From Blastocatellia bacterium (GTDB lineage: Bacteria > Acidobacteriota > Blastocatellia > Chloracidobacteriales > Chloracidobacteriaceae): a stretch of 64,000 nt of DNA. This document shows positions 43,802 through 53,518 of this stretch, in pieces. The translations under genes were made by a program, and so were the position numbers. The number at the start of each line of letters is the position of its first letter. Position 1 is the stretch's first letter. The stretch is taken from positions 1-64,000 of the forward strand of contig JAIBAN010000031.1 in the NCBI GenBank assembly GCA_019695185.1. The letters are read 5' to 3'. Below the pieces are notes generated by a model. The model did not search any database and was not told where the DNA came from. It saw only the letters and a list, made by a program, of their open reading frames with translations.

Positions 43802-45064
43802 ATGAAACAAACAACAAGTGTGCTCAAGCTGGTAGTGGTGTGTCTGGCAGTTTCAGCAGTGGCCTTACTGGTCTCCGGCAAGGCACTGGCCCGTCCCGAA
43901 TATTTACGAATTTATGCGGCTGACCCCTTTGCCAAGGCCGAATTCAAGCGCAGTTGTGCAACCTGTCATGAATCGGCTGAAGGCGGCGGTCCGCGCAATG
44001 CCTTTGGCAAGGCGTTTGAAGCAGCCGGTTTCAAAATTACACCTGAGTTGCGGACCAAATTCCCGGACCGGTTTCTGCAACCTGAACCTCCCAAAGTTTC
44101 CTTGATTGATAATAATCCCAACCGGATTTCCATTGAGGTCAACGGACGCCGCTACGTGGTTGACACCACCAGCAAAACCATGACGGACGAGCTTTCAGGA
44201 CAGGTTTCAAGTCTGACATCTGGCGAAACCGCTCCGCCAACGGGAACCACAACTCCGCCGCAAACCGATGTGGCAGCGGTTCCGTCTGAGCCAAAAATCC
44301 TACGCCCGTTGGATGACAAATATATCAGCCTGCCCACCGGGCGGGCTATCAAGCGCAATGCGTTGTTTGTGAATTTCAGCCATCGTTTCACCTTCAACGA
44401 AGACCGGGGCATTTCCGGGCTGTTTGGGTTTGACGGTTTCTCAACATCTTCGTTTGGATTGGTTTATGGCATTACCGACCGGATTCATGTCGGGTTTAAC
44501 CGGTCACCTGCCACCATCGGACGTCCGATTGAATTTTTTGGGGGATTTCAGATTTCAGACCAATTGAAAGGCGCTCCGGTCTCGGCTCAAGTGCGGGTTG
44601 GGGTTGAAGCCAGCAACAACTTCACGCAAAACTATGTAACCAGCATTTCGGGCACGGTGGGACGGAGTTTTGGGTCACGGGTGCATTTGGCATTGACCCC
44701 GACTCTTTCCTTAGACAATCGTCCGTTGCTGTCTCAGCGACCGGTACCGGAACTGCCCGGAAAAACCACTTTTGCCATTGGTGCCGGTGCAGCCATCCGG
44801 TTTCGCCCAAGTCTGGCCTTTATTATTGAAGCCAATCAACGCACCCACGGGTTATTGGGAGCCCACCGCCCGGCCTTTGGGTTTGGCATTCAAAAAGTGA
44901 CCCGTGACGGCAAACATGCTTTTGCCCTGACCTTTAACAACAGTCCCGGTTTTACCACTGCCCAGCGGTCCGGAACCAGAGCCAACCTGTTTGGCACGGA
45001 ATCATTGGATGATACCTTCCGGGGCCTGTCCATTGGATTCAACATCACCCGCCGCCTGTTTTAG
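43802..45064 (+). CDS. Outer-membrane beta-barrel with N-terminal monohaem cytochrome segment
   Basis: A 420-residue exported protein. After the signal peptide (VVVCLAVSAVALLVSGKALA) a CXXCH haem-binding motif, SCATCHESAEGGG, lies near residue 55 with a plausible distal region FGKAFEAAGFKITPEL. A Pro/Thr linker follows at about 140-165. From residue 190 the sequence alternates in barrel strands (NALFVNFSHRFTFNE, SSFGLVYGITDRIHVGFNRS) like the DUF5777 family and ends in an aromatic residue (TRRLF), the barrel-assembly signal. It may be an electron-transfer barrel or a cytochrome-tethered porin; this is inference. Confidence 0.8.
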   Translation: MKQTTSVLKLVVVCLAVSAVALLVSGKALARPEYLRIYAADPFAKAEFKRSCATCHESAEGGGPRNAFGKAFEAAGFKITPELRTKFPDRFLQPEPPKVSLIDNNPNRISIEVNGRRYVVDTTSKTMTDELSGQVSSLTSGETAPPTGTTTPPQTDVAAVPSEPKILRPLDDKYISLPTGRAIKRNALFVNFSHRFTFNEDRGISGLFGFDGFSTSSFGLVYGITDRIHVGFNRSPATIGRPIEFFGGFQISDQLKGAPVSAQVRVGVEASNNFTQNYVTSISGTVGRSFGSRVHLALTPTLSLDNRPLLSQRPVPELPGKTTFAIGAGAAIRFRPSLAFIIEANQRTHGLLGAHRPAFGFGIQKVTRDGKHAFALTFNNSPGFTTAQRSGTRANLFGTESLDDTFRGLSIGFNITRRLF

Positions 45065-45089
45065 CCAGCCAGCGGTTCCCAGGGAAAAA

Positions 45090-45128
45090 ACAGCCGGAAG
45101 GTTTGGCCACTCCAAACTTTCCGGCTGT
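45090..45128. terminator. Long bidirectional terminator
   Basis: A 17-bp stem (45090-45106 with 45112-45128, one G-T pair) and 5-base loop between convergent genes. On the minus strand it is followed by TTTTTTCCC, a good U-tract for the DnaJ-like gene; plus-strand termination is likely too. Confidence 0.85.
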
Positions 45129-45151
45129 GTGTTATTGGTTTGGTTGAAAAC

Positions 45152-46759
45152 TCACTTTTTGAACAGTTTCCCCAAAAACCCCCCCTCGCTGTTCTGGCTG
45201 CGAATGCTTTCCAGCCCGCGAATGGCTGATTGCAGGTTGTTGTCGAGTTTCAACGCCTCTTCAAACTCTTTTTCCGCTTGGCGGGGCATTCCGGCCCGTA
45301 AATAAAGTTGCCCCAGATTGGACCGGCACACGGCATTGAACGGGTCGAGTTCAATCGCTTTGCGGAGCACCGGTTCTGCCTCTTTCATGGTTTTCGGAAC
45401 CATGGAAAGCGCGGTTCCCAATAACAAGTGATACCGGCTTTGGGTCGAGTTTAATTTGACGACTTCGCGCATGGTGTGAATCACATACTGGTAATCCTTT
45501 GAAATATAACGGTTGCGGGCTTCGAGGTACATGGCCTCGGCACGTTGCTCGCGCTGGGCGGCAGTCTCTCCGGCGACAGGACGTGCGCCATAGGGAGTTC
45601 CCAACGGACCGGTGACTCCGGAAGAGCCCGCTGGAGCGCTTGAAATATTTGGACTCGATGTGGTTGGAGCACTGGGAGGTGGAGGAACCGGTTTCGCCGG
45701 TGTGTGCTGGCGCAATGTTTCATAACAGTTGGTCAGGCGGCTGAAAATCTGCTCCACCTCCTGCCGGACTTCACGCGCCGCCCCCTGGTGCCGGTCCGGG
45801 TGGAAATCCTTGGCCAACGCATAATAGGCATCCCGGATTTCCTCGCGGGTGGACTGGCGGGTGACTCCCAGAATTTCATAAGGGTCCTGCGTTACAGCCA
45901 ATCGCGCACGAACCTTGTTCAGCATTTCCGCGACCCGGACTTCGCCGGTTTTGGCCGCGGCCTGGGCCACTTTCGGAGGGACAATCGGCTGGGCCTGGGC
46001 GGCCTGTTCATACAGCTTTTTGGGGATTTGCAGTTTACCGGTTTTGCTGTTGATTTCCGGTGCGCCAAACCGCTCCAAAACCCCGGAGGAAATCAACCCG
46101 TACAAGGCCCGCAACACCGTGTCAGGAGTGCTTTTGACCATTGTCATCACTTTGAGAATGTTCATCGGCTCCGTCACGATTTCGATGACCTGGCGTTCCA
46201 AAGGCTTCAACGAAAGCGTTTGCAGCCGCAACAACGGATTGGTGGTAGGGCCAATCAACCGGTTCAAATCGCCCAGGCCACGTTGAATCACATCAAAGTC
46301 CTGAATCCGCCGGACTCCTTCCAGAATAATGCTGGCGGTGGACAAATCCAGGCGCAAATCATCCGGCACGCTCTTTTCCTGATGGATGAATTCATAATGT
46401 CCGGCAGTCCAGTCAAACACGGAATAGATAATGTCTAAAATCTGAAACGTGACATTCATCAATAAATCCTGCTCGGAGCAAATGCCCAACTCAACCAATA
46501 TCCGGCCAAACCGCTTTCCCCGTGTCATCATGGCGGAAGCCCGGTCAAAATCCTCCTGACTGAGCATCCCATGCCGTATCATGGTTTCGCCGATACGGTC
46601 GGACTTGGCATTGCTGGAGGCAAAGACAATTGCTCCAAGCTCAAAATAAACGGATTTTCGTTGCCCACTCTGAGTAAGTTTGAGTTCACCGCTGGCGCGA
46701 TTGGTATAAATCCGGCGCAATACGTCAGGTAAACCGTCTTTGGTCAAATCCCCTTCCAT
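45152..46759 (-). CDS. DUF4388-J-domain-TPR protein
   Basis: A 535-residue cytoplasmic protein with three parts. Residues 1-130 are a DUF4388 (PatA-like) domain (LPDVLRRIYTNRASGELKLT, SVYFELGAIVFASS, GRILVELGICSEQDLL). A J domain follows near 295-350: DPYEILGVTRQSTREEIRDA and AKDFHPDRHQ with the essential HPD. A Pro/Ser linker leads to C-terminal TPRs (EAMYLEARNRYISKDYQYVI, LRAGMPRQAEKEFEEALKLD). The HPD predicts DnaK stimulation, while DUF4388 suggests a signalling link. Partner genes are not adjacent. Confidence 0.87.
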   Translation of the reverse strand: MEGDLTKDGLPDVLRRIYTNRASGELKLTQSGQRKSVYFELGAIVFASSNAKSDRIGETMIRHGMLSQEDFDRASAMMTRGKRFGRILVELGICSEQDLLMNVTFQILDIIYSVFDWTAGHYEFIHQEKSVPDDLRLDLSTASIILEGVRRIQDFDVIQRGLGDLNRLIGPTTNPLLRLQTLSLKPLERQVIEIVTEPMNILKVMTMVKSTPDTVLRALYGLISSGVLERFGAPEINSKTGKLQIPKKLYEQAAQAQPIVPPKVAQAAAKTGEVRVAEMLNKVRARLAVTQDPYEILGVTRQSTREEIRDAYYALAKDFHPDRHQGAAREVRQEVEQIFSRLTNCYETLRQHTPAKPVPPPPSAPTTSSPNISSAPAGSSGVTGPLGTPYGARPVAGETAAQREQRAEAMYLEARNRYISKDYQYVIHTMREVVKLNSTQSRYHLLLGTALSMVPKTMKEAEPVLRKAIELDPFNAVCRSNLGQLYLRAGMPRQAEKEFEEALKLDNNLQSAIRGLESIRSQNSEGGFLGKLFKK

Positions 46760-47021
46760 GCTTCACCTGCTCCTTTCCCGTCAAAATCCGGCATTTAGCG
46801 TTCTTCAATCAATCCTTCCTTGTCACAACAGGCATTCTCAATCACCTGTTCCAATCCCCTGTCCGGACTTCATTCTCACAACGGCAAACCCAACCTTCAC
46901 AGGCACCAGGAAGGTGAGAGCAAGCCGAATTCTGTAATTTTAAACGTTGAGGGGAGGTTCCGGAAAATCAGTTTGCTTACGATAGCAGGCAGGTGAAAAC
47001 AAGGGAAGAGATTCATCAACA
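46760..47021. other. Upstream region of the DUF4388-J gene, no gene seen
   Basis: Part of a 404-bp gap. Only short non-conserved frames occur. It should contain the minus-strand promoter. The rest of the gap is the GGACTGA element at 47022-47147. Confidence 0.5.
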
Positions 47022-47147
47022 GGACTGAGGACCAGCCAGGACTGAGGACTGAGGACTAAGGACTGAGGACTGAGTTTTCAAAAGAAATGCAGTTGCCGCA
47101 AAAGATTCCCTTGCAATTGCTTTTTCTCAGTCCTCAGTCCTCAGTCC
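47022..47147. repeat. Inverted GGACTGA arrays
   Basis: Left: GGACTGA at 47022-47028, a degenerate stretch, then five units at 47039-47073 (one GGACTAA). Right: three TCAGTCC at 47127-47147. It precedes the nitrilase stop (47164) by 16 bp, in the usual stop-proximal position. Confidence 0.9.
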
Positions 47148-47163
47148 TCATCACTTAAAAAAG

Positions 47164-48099
47164 TTATCCGCTAAACTCCACCGCTTCCAGGCGTTTGCGA
47201 TTGACGTGCAGGGTCAATACATCAGGACGGGAGTAATGTCCGGCGGGGTCAAAGTTTTGCCGCTCCTGCCGGACCAGTGCCATATCCACGTCGGCAAAGG
47301 CAAAACCTTCTTCTCCATCAGGAACCGAGGCCAAAACCATTCCGGTTGGTGACACAATCCGGCTGCCGCCAGTACAATATTCATCGCCTGTTGCCAGGAG
47401 TTCTTCACCGAGCGGGAAATCAGCGGGAATATCGCTGGCTTTCAGAATCCCACTGGCTGAGAGAACAAAAACCCGCCCTTCGAGGGCAATAAACCGGCTG
47501 ATGTCAGTGGTCAACCTGGAACTGCCGGGCCAGACTGCCACATGAATTTCTTCACCCTGGGCATAGAGCGACTGACGTGCCATCGGCATCCAGTTTTCCC
47601 AACAGTTCAACCCGCCCACACGGGTTCCGTTAAAACGATGCACCCGCAGACCATGACCGTCACCGGTCCCCCAGACAAGGCGTTCCTCATAGGTTGGCAC
47701 GAGTTTGCGATGCAGGCTGACCAACCCATGTTCGGGATGAAACATGGCCAGCGAGCAATAAATCGTCCCGCTGCCGTTGCCTTCACCCCGTTCGGCCATG
47801 CCCATACATAGAAAAACCCGGAAATCTCTGGACGCATCCGCCAGTTGCTTCATTTCCGGGCTGCTTTTTTCGACCGCATTTTCCAGGTAATGTTGATAGG
47901 CCCGTTTCTGCTGTGCATTGTCAAAAGCTGCTCCGTTGGTTCGCGCCACCCAGACCGGATACCCCGGCAGAAAGGTTTCCGGAAAAACCAGGAGCCCGGC
48001 TCCCCGCCGGGCTCCGGCTTCAATCAGGCGCAATGCTTTTTCGATAGTGGCCCGCTTATCTAAAAAAACAGGAGCGGCTTGGACAACAGCAACACGCAT
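47164..48099 (-). CDS. Nitrilase (carbon-nitrogen hydrolase)
   Basis: A 311-residue nitrilase-type enzyme converting a nitrile to acid and ammonia. The catalytic Glu-Lys-Cys triad is visible in [34 protein letters not shown] and [20 protein letters not shown]; the last motif matches aliphatic and aryl nitrilases rather than amidases. The ATG at 48097-48099 has GGAGG at 48109-48113, an ideal distance. The open frame upstream continues without a stop into a nitroreductase, but I treat these as two genes with a frameshift between them. The two were probably translationally coupled. Confidence 0.88.
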   Translation of the reverse strand: MRVAVVQAAPVFLDKRATIEKALRLIEAGARRGAGLLVFPETFLPGYPVWVARTNGAAFDNAQQKRAYQHYLENAVEKSSPEMKQLADASRDFRVFLCMGMAERGEGNGSGTIYCSLAMFHPEHGLVSLHRKLVPTYEERLVWGTGDGHGLRVHRFNGTRVGGLNCWENWMPMARQSLYAQGEEIHVAVWPGSSRLTTDISRFIALEGRVFVLSASGILKASDIPADFPLGEELLATGDEYCTGGSRIVSPTGMVLASVPDGEEGFAFADVDMALVRQERQNFDPAGHYSRPDVLTLHVNRKRLEAVEFSG

Positions 48100-48100
48100 G

Positions 48101-48783
48101 TCAAAAGACCTCCAGAATCTCCGCCAGGGGTTTTTTGGAAATATCAGCACCCGTGCCTCAGCGGCTGGATACCCAACGGGAATCAGCACATAAGGCTTCT
48201 CATTTTTGGGTCGTTTCAATATTTCCGATAAAAAGCGCATAGGGTTGGGTGTGTGGGTCAGAGTTGCCAGTCCGGCAGCGTGAAGTGCCGCCAGGAGGAA
48301 TCCAACAGCGATTCCGACAGATTCATTGACATAATAATGTTTGACATGGCGCTCCGGTTCACCTTCACGTTCCGGTGGCAACAACCCATAGTCAATCTTG
48401 AAAACCACAATGAGATAAGGAGCTATTTCCAAAAACTCCTTGTGCCAGTCAGTTCCAAGCGGGGCCAACGCCTGGAGCCAGTCGTCCGGAAACCGATTGC
48501 CATAGTTTTCGCGTTCCTCAGCCTCGGCGGCCAACCGGATGCGATGTTTGATGTCAGGGTCCTGGACCACAACAAAATGCCAGGGCTGCTGGTTTGCTCC
48601 GGATGGTGCCCGCGAAGCGGTCAGAATGGCAGTTTCAATCAATTCGAAAGGAACCGGTTCGGGCGAGAAATCACGCACTGTCCGGCGTTTCTGCATGCAC
48701 TGGGAAAAAGCCTCGATGGCCGCTTGCTGCGCTTCGAATGATTTCCGTTCGAATTCAAGCGGTAAAAAATTGTACTCAGTCAT
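48101..48783 (-). pseudogene. Nitroreductase-family protein, single-base frameshift near C-terminus
   Basis: An FMN-dependent nitroreductase-fold protein of about 227 residues. Start at 48781-48783. Family motifs: [75 protein letters not shown]. After ARV (about 48148) the current frame runs on into the nitrilase. Adding one base there restores the normal ending [15 protein letters not shown] and a TGA at 48101-48103, just before the nitrilase ATG. This is therefore a one-base deletion, real or a sequencing error, rather than a true fusion. If real, the flavin-binding core remains intact. Confidence 0.82.
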
Positions 48784-48967
48784 ATTTTGAGGAAATGCGC
48801 TTCCTTCAGGATAGAGAATGGAAGAATGCCTGACAGCAGGAATGTTTCCTGCCCTCTGCACCTGCACCAATCAAAAACACGAGACACCCACAAAATATTC
48901 AGGAAAAAGCCACGCTTCCCACTGTGCCGGAAAGTTCTTGCGAATTTATTGCAACCAATTCGGGCAA

Positions 48968-49057
48968 GTCTTGGGAGTCTTGGGAGTCTCGGAAGTCAAG
49001 GAACTTTTGTCACTTTGTAACCTTGTCACCTTGTCACAGCTTTGACTCCCAAGACTT
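48968..49057. repeat. Composite array: 9-bp left arm, 8-bp and 9-bp right part
   Basis: GTCTTGGGA units at 48968-48997, then GTCACCTT-type octamers at 49009-49040, then GACTCCCAAGACTTG at 49044-49057, which complements the first arm. It lies between the nitroreductase start and the recombinase stop. The octamers match the family at 3401-3432. Confidence 0.85.
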
Positions 49058-49063
49058 GAATGG

Positions 49064-49981
49064 TCACGCTTTGGGGTGGGCCTTGTCGTAGACCTCAATC
49101 AGTTTGTCCTGGGAAACGTGGGTGTATTGCTGAGTGGTGGACAGCCGGGCATGGCCCAATAACTCCTGAATCGAACGCAAATCGGCCCCGGCGTTGAGCA
49201 GGTGCGTAGCAAACGAATGGCGCAGGCTGTGCGGGCTGATGTGATGAATGTCGGAACATTCCTTGATGTATTTGTCAATCATGCGCCCGACGGAGCGGGT
49301 CGTGATACGGGTTCCCTGATAGTTGTAAAAAACAGCCAGCGGGTCGCGCTCGGCTTCCGGGGCATGGAGCAAAAAAGTGCCCCGCACCCCCAGATACAAC
49401 TCCATGGCCTTGCGGGCATGTTCGCCAAACGGCACGATTCGTTCCTTGCGCCCTTTGCCCCGCACCCGCACCGACCTGTTTTCAAAATCAATGTCGTTCA
49501 AATTCATGCCCACCAGTTCCGAAACCCGCACGCCGGTGCCATACAGCATTTCCAGGATGGCCCGGTCACGTTTGCCCAGCGGTGTTTCGAGGTCGGGCAT
49601 TTCAATGAAGCGGATGGCTTCTTCAATGGTGAGGTAATTGGGCAGTTTTTTCTCCAGCCGGGGTGAAGTCACCAACCGGGCCGGATTGAGGTCAAGAATC
49701 CCTTCCCGGCACATAAACTTGAAAAAGGTCCGAAGGGTGGCCAGTTTCCGGGCAATCGAGGTTTTTTTCTTTTTCAGGCCGTAAAGTGAAGCCATCCATT
49801 CCCGGATGGTAATGTTGTCAATGTCACGAATTTCAATGTCGCGCCGGTTGTTATGCTCGTCAGGCGGACAGAGATGGTTGTAAAACTGCTCCAAATCGCT
49901 CATGTAGTTCCGCAACGTATGCTCCGACACATTGCGTTCATACATAAGATGCTTTTTGAAATCGTCGAAATAACGTTCCAT
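49064..49981 (-). CDS. xerC: XerC-type tyrosine recombinase
   Basis: A 305-residue site-specific recombinase. The N-terminal SAM-like domain has [20 protein letters not shown]. Catalytic residues are R in [16 protein letters not shown] in [14 protein letters not shown], HxxR in [16 protein letters not shown] in [11 protein letters not shown] and the nucleophile Y in YTHVS. The size and close match to the XerC/D pattern favour a chromosome-dimer-resolution enzyme over a phage integrase. The ATG at 49979-49981 is chosen because upstream frame is antisense of the CHAD gene and repeats. No dif site was recognised. Confidence 0.9.
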   Translation of the reverse strand: MERYFDDFKKHLMYERNVSEHTLRNYMSDLEQFYNHLCPPDEHNNRRDIEIRDIDNITIREWMASLYGLKKKKTSIARKLATLRTFFKFMCREGILDLNPARLVTSPRLEKKLPNYLTIEEAIRFIEMPDLETPLGKRDRAILEMLYGTGVRVSELVGMNLNDIDFENRSVRVRGKGRKERIVPFGEHARKAMELYLGVRGTFLLHAPEAERDPLAVFYNYQGTRITTRSVGRMIDKYIKECSDIHHISPHSLRHSFATHLLNAGADLRSIQELLGHARLSTTQQYTHVSQDKLIEVYDKAHPKA

Positions 49982-49993
49982 AGCAAACAAGGT

Positions 49994-50164
49994 CCAGGGT
50001 TTAGGGTTCAGAGTTTGGAATGCAACCTTGAAAACAAACAGGTGCAGATTATCGGACGACAGTTTTACCCCAAGCCTTTCCCGTTGACAACACACCACGC
50101 CAAAAAACTTAATTTGTGATATACCCTGAACCCTGAACCCTGAACCCTGAACCCTGAACCCTGA
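49994..50164. repeat. Heptamer element between xerC and CHAD genes
   Basis: A weak left arm (AGGGTTTAGGGTTCAGAG, 49994-50015) and six exact ACCCTGA units at 50123-50164. The right arm ends 2 bp before the CHAD start codon. The genes are divergent. Confidence 0.85.
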
Positions 50165-50166
50165 AC

Positions 50167-51081
50167 ATGGCACGCCCCTACGAAATCCCCGGTCTGACCC
50201 CGGATATGTACCTGGCAGAAGCCGCCCATCGAGTCCTGCTGACCCGGTTTGAGCAAATGGCTGAATATCGGCTCCTGGTCCTGGCCGACACAGATATTGA
50301 AAACCTGCATGACATGCGGGTCGCTTCACGTCGCCTGCGGGCCGCCTGGCGCTGTTTTGATGGTGTTTTTGCCGGGCGGCGCATTCGCCGGTTCCAACGC
50401 GAAGCCCGTCAAATCACCTGCGTCCTGGGTGAAGTCCGCGACCTGGATGTGCTTGGCAAAGCAATTGCCAAAGTTGCTCACAAGGCTCCGCCTGCATTGC
50501 ATGACGGATTTGACAGCCTGCTCGATTTTATTGCGATTGTTCGGCAGCATGCCTTTGAACCGCTGGAGGAAACGCTGTCAACCTGGGACCCAGGGATTTT
50601 TCTGGATGAGTTTCCCGCCCTTGAGCCCCGCCCTTTCGCCTACCAAGTCCGTTTGGTCGAACAGACACAACTGGTTTTGACGGAATTGACCGACAATTTT
50701 TTGGCTTGGCACCAGACGCTGGAAGACCCAACCGCCATCGAATCACATCATGCCATGCGGATTGCCGGGAAACGGCTCCGTTATGCCCTCGAAATCTTTG
50801 GCTGTGCGGTTGCCGACAGTGACCAACTCATCCATACCTTGCAGAATTTTCAGGAAAACCTGGGCGATTTGCATGACGCCGATGTCATGCTGGCTTTGCT
50901 GGAACGGCGATACCATGTCTGTCTTCCAATCGAACATGCCATGCTGGAATGGCTGCTGGAACATTATCGCCTGCGCCGGTTGCAGTATTACGAAGACACC
51001 CGCCACAGTTGGCATCAGGCTGTGGTTGACGGTTTTGTTGAACAATTACAATTTCTTGAGAGGACTGAGGACTTTTTTTAG
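50167..51081 (+). CDS. CHAD-domain protein
   Basis: A 304-residue protein consisting almost entirely of one CHAD domain, a helical bundle with conserved basic residues that binds polyphosphate. Signature segments are [53 protein letters not shown] and [18 protein letters not shown]. No CYTH or polyphosphate kinase is adjacent. There is no Shine-Dalgarno sequence; the ACCCTGA array abuts the ATG. The last residues, ERTEDFF, are encoded by the following GGACTGA array, whose frame ends in TAG. Confidence 0.88.
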   Translation: MARPYEIPGLTPDMYLAEAAHRVLLTRFEQMAEYRLLVLADTDIENLHDMRVASRRLRAAWRCFDGVFAGRRIRRFQREARQITCVLGEVRDLDVLGKAIAKVAHKAPPALHDGFDSLLDFIAIVRQHAFEPLEETLSTWDPGIFLDEFPALEPRPFAYQVRLVEQTQLVLTELTDNFLAWHQTLEDPTAIESHHAMRIAGKRLRYALEIFGCAVADSDQLIHTLQNFQENLGDLHDADVMLALLERRYHVCLPIEHAMLEWLLEHYRLRRLQYYEDTRHSWHQAVVDGFVEQLQFLERTEDFF

Positions 51082-51293
51082 CGATGAGGACTCAGGACTG
51101 AGGACTTTTTTAGCGATGAGGACTCAGGACTGAGGACTTTTTTTAGCGATGAGGACTCAGGACTGAGGACTGAGGAAATTTACTTCCACGGATGAAATTA
51201 CAAGGTACACGTGGTATTTTGATTCACAACAACTCAGTCCTCAGTCCTCAGTCCTGATACAACCCTCAGTCCTCAGTCCTCAGTCCTCAGTCC
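51058..51293. repeat. Compound GGACTGA element with a 32-33-bp higher-order repeat
   Basis: The left part is a nested repeat: GGACTGA units joined with ACTTTTTTTAGCGAT recur as a 32-33-bp block three times (51058-51150) and end in pure heptamers. The right arm holds TCAGTCC at 51234-51254 and 51266-51293. It starts within the CHAD coding end and finishes 17 bp before the OppD start. Confidence 0.9.
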
Positions 51294-51310
51294 TCATCAC
51301 TTGAATAAAT

Positions 51311-52285
51311 ATGAGCCTGCTTGAAGTTACCAATCTCCAAACCCATTTTTTTTCCCGTGAAGGGGTTGTTCCAGCCGTCGATGATGTCAGTTTTTCGCTT
51401 GGGCAGGGGCAGGCACTGGGACTGGTCGGAGAATCCGGTTCCGGCAAATCCGTCACGGCTCTTTCCATTCTGGGACTGGTTGGCGGGACCGGAAAAGTTG
51501 TCGGTGGGTCGATTACCTATGCCGGGCGGGAAATCACCAAACTTTCTGAAGATGAAAAACGGCGGCTGCGCGGGTCGGAAATTGCCATGATTTTCCAGGA
51601 CCCAATGACCTCGTTGAATCCGGTTTTTACAGTGGGCGAACAGATTGCCGAGGCTATTCGCACACACAGGACCGTTTCCAAACGCGAAGCCTGGAATCAG
51701 GCGGTTGAGGCGCTCAAATCCGTTTCCATTCCCGACCCCACTCGTCGGGCCGGAGACTATCCCCACCAGATGTCGGGCGGTATGCGCCAACGGGCCATGA
51801 TTGCCATGGCGCTTAGTTGCAACCCCAAAGTGCTGATTGCCGACGAACCGACCACGGCACTTGATGTGACGATTCAGGCGCAGATTCTGGCTTTGCTCCG
51901 TCAGTTGCGGGAAGAACGTGACCTGGCGCTGCTTTTGATTACCCATGACCTGGGTGTGGTGGCGGAAACGGTGGACCGGGTTGCAGTGATGTATGCCGGA
52001 AAAATTGTGGAAGATGCCCCGGTTCAGGCATTGTTTCAAAACCCACAGCATCCCTACACCCAAGGGTTGCTTGCCAGCGTGCCCCGTCTCGGTCAATCGC
52101 AACAGACCCGTCTGACGACCATCGAGGGCGTGGTTCCCAAACTGACCGCCCTGCCGCCGGGCTGTGCCTTTGCCCCCCGCTGCCGGGAAGCCGAGCCAAC
52201 CTGCCGCGAAGCTGCAATCCCAATGGTGACACTGACGGAAAATCCACCTCATCTGGTGCGCTGTGTGCGACGGTCCGCTGATTAG
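51311..52285 (+). CDS. Oligopeptide/dipeptide ABC transporter ATP-binding protein (OppD/DppD type)
   Basis: A 324-residue ABC ATPase. Walker A is GESGSGKSV, the Q-loop [13 protein letters not shown], signature [17 protein letters not shown], Walker [13 protein letters not shown] and the switch His in LITHDLGVV. The C-terminal oligopeptide-transporter extension [12 protein letters not shown] is followed by a Cys cluster ([20 protein letters not shown], later RCV). Normally paired with OppF and permeases, but none is in the window, so it is an orphan or works with distant subunits. Confidence 0.92.
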   Translation: MSLLEVTNLQTHFFSREGVVPAVDDVSFSLGQGQALGLVGESGSGKSVTALSILGLVGGTGKVVGGSITYAGREITKLSEDEKRRLRGSEIAMIFQDPMTSLNPVFTVGEQIAEAIRTHRTVSKREAWNQAVEALKSVSIPDPTRRAGDYPHQMSGGMRQRAMIAMALSCNPKVLIADEPTTALDVTIQAQILALLRQLREERDLALLLITHDLGVVAETVDRVAVMYAGKIVEDAPVQALFQNPQHPYTQGLLASVPRLGQSQQTRLTTIEGVVPKLTALPPGCAFAPRCREAEPTCREAAIPMVTLTENPPHLVRCVRRSAD

Positions 52286-52320
52286 TCAATCGTGAATGGC
52301 TGTTTGATGTTTGGCGACTT

Positions 52321-52347
52321 TTCACCATTCACCATTCACCATTCACC
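52321..52347. repeat. TTCACCA heptamer array between convergent genes
   Basis: Three exact TTCACCA units and a fourth partial one between the OppD and GspF-like stops. A degenerate complement (CGTGAATGG) lies at about 52289-52297. Confidence 0.8.
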
Positions 52348-52362
52348 CGCTGTGGTTTAGGT

Positions 52363-53346
52363 TTATGGATTCGCCATTTTGCCAATATTATTGTAGTAAC
52401 CGGCAAAGACACTGATGACAATAAAGGCAATATACAATGCCACCAACAGGTAGATGGCAATCGGCAGGAAAAACAGAAACGAGTTGATGACCTTGTCAGC
52501 TTCGTCCTCATAAAGCCGGGCCGTTTGCTCCAGCATTTTATCCAGCTCGCCGGTTTTCTCCCCCAAGGCAATAATCTGCACAAACTCACCGGGAAACACC
52601 CGCGCCGCCATAAAACCATCGGTTAGGGTGCCGCCTTCGTGCAAATAGGTGTCCACCACTCGTGACCGTTCCTCCAGATATGTGTTCCCAAAGGACTTGA
52701 GCGCCAGTCGCAGACTCCGGCGCAACTCCACTCCGCCGCCATAGAGCATGGCAAAGCTGCGGGCAAACCGGGCCAGTGCCAGTTTGCGCAAATTTTTCCC
52801 CAACACCGGGACCTCCAGTTTAATCTGGTCCAGCGCACGCAAAAGAACAGTTCCGGAAAGCTTGTAGATGCCAAACAGCACCGCAAACAACACCAGGAAG
52901 GGAACGGATGTGGAGAAAACCTCTGCCAGATACTCGGTAAACGTGCCAGTCACCCAAATGTAGAGTTTGGGCAGAAACAAAGCTGCAACAAACAAAAAAG
53001 CCGGATAGAGCAGTGCCAATACCAGTTTTTTCCGCTGTCCGTATTCTTTTTCGAACATGTCCGCCAGAAGTGCCAGATTCCGGGGCAACGTCCCGTTTTC
53101 CTCGCCAATTGTAATCAGCGCCACCTGCAACTCGGAAAAAACAGCGGGATGGGCTGCAAAAGCGGAACCCAGGGTGCGCCCTGCCAGTACCTGTTGATGA
53201 ATCTGTGCAGCGGCTGTCTTGATACCGCTGTCGTTGGATTGAGCCGCAGCAAAGGGAACAGCTTCCGTCGGGGGGATGCCTGACTTGTAAAGTTGTCCGA
53301 GTTGCTGGTAGAAGAGTGAGAGTTCGCGGGTTCGAAAGAGTGCCAT
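52363..53346 (-). CDS. Type II secretion/pilus GspF-like inner-membrane protein
   Basis: A 327-residue protein with two T2SSF domains (about 1-120 and 190-310). Features are FYQQLGQLYKSGIPPTEAVP, the conserved ALITIGEENGTLPRNLALLA and its counterpart QIIALGEKTGELDKMLEQTA, and three membrane helices including LLYPAFLFVAALFLP and the C-terminal IYLLVALYIAFIVISVFAGY. It would be the platform protein of a type II secretion or type IV pilus machine, yet no ATPase or pilin gene is adjacent. No Shine-Dalgarno is visible: a TCAGTCC arm lies just before the start. Confidence 0.87.
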   Translation of the reverse strand: MALFRTRELSLFYQQLGQLYKSGIPPTEAVPFAAAQSNDSGIKTAAAQIHQQVLAGRTLGSAFAAHPAVFSELQVALITIGEENGTLPRNLALLADMFEKEYGQRKKLVLALLYPAFLFVAALFLPKLYIWVTGTFTEYLAEVFSTSVPFLVLFAVLFGIYKLSGTVLLRALDQIKLEVPVLGKNLRKLALARFARSFAMLYGGGVELRRSLRLALKSFGNTYLEERSRVVDTYLHEGGTLTDGFMAARVFPGEFVQIIALGEKTGELDKMLEQTARLYEDEADKVINSFLFFLPIAIYLLVALYIAFIVISVFAGYYNNIGKMANP

Positions 53347-53355
53347 ATTTTTTAA

Positions 53356-53486
53356 GGACTGAGGACTGAGGACTGAGGACTGAGGACTGAGGACTTTTCA
53401 ACCAGATGGAGGTTTTTGCAATTCAAGTTGGAGAGTCAATCAAGATTTTTCTCAGTCCTCAGTCCTCAGTCCTCAGTCCTCAGTCC
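53356..53486. repeat. Inverted GGACTGA arrays between divergent genes
   Basis: Five GGACTGA units plus GGACTTT at 53356-53397 and five TCAGTCC units at 53452-53486, 54 bp apart. Both flanking start codons (GspF-like and BrkB) face outward, so each gene sees a TCAGTCC arm upstream. Confidence 0.93.
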
Positions 53487-53518
53487 TTTATTCAACCAAC
53501 AAACGCCCGACCTGTATT

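Noticed and set aside
47164-48870. Bifunctional nitroreductase-nitrilase
   Set aside because: A one-base shift recovers the family C-terminus and stop, and the nitrilase has its own ribosome site.
49064-49981. Phage integrase or integron recombinase
   Set aside because: Length and motifs fit XerC and there are no phage genes, cassettes or att sites nearby.
20101-50164. Telomere-like DNA (ACCCTGA, CCCTAGA)
   Set aside because: The units resemble eukaryotic telomere repeats but are short, inverted and placed between bacterial genes, so contamination is unlikely.
49982-50329. Extended N-terminus of the recombinase
   Set aside because: It overlaps the CHAD gene in antisense and a repeat array.
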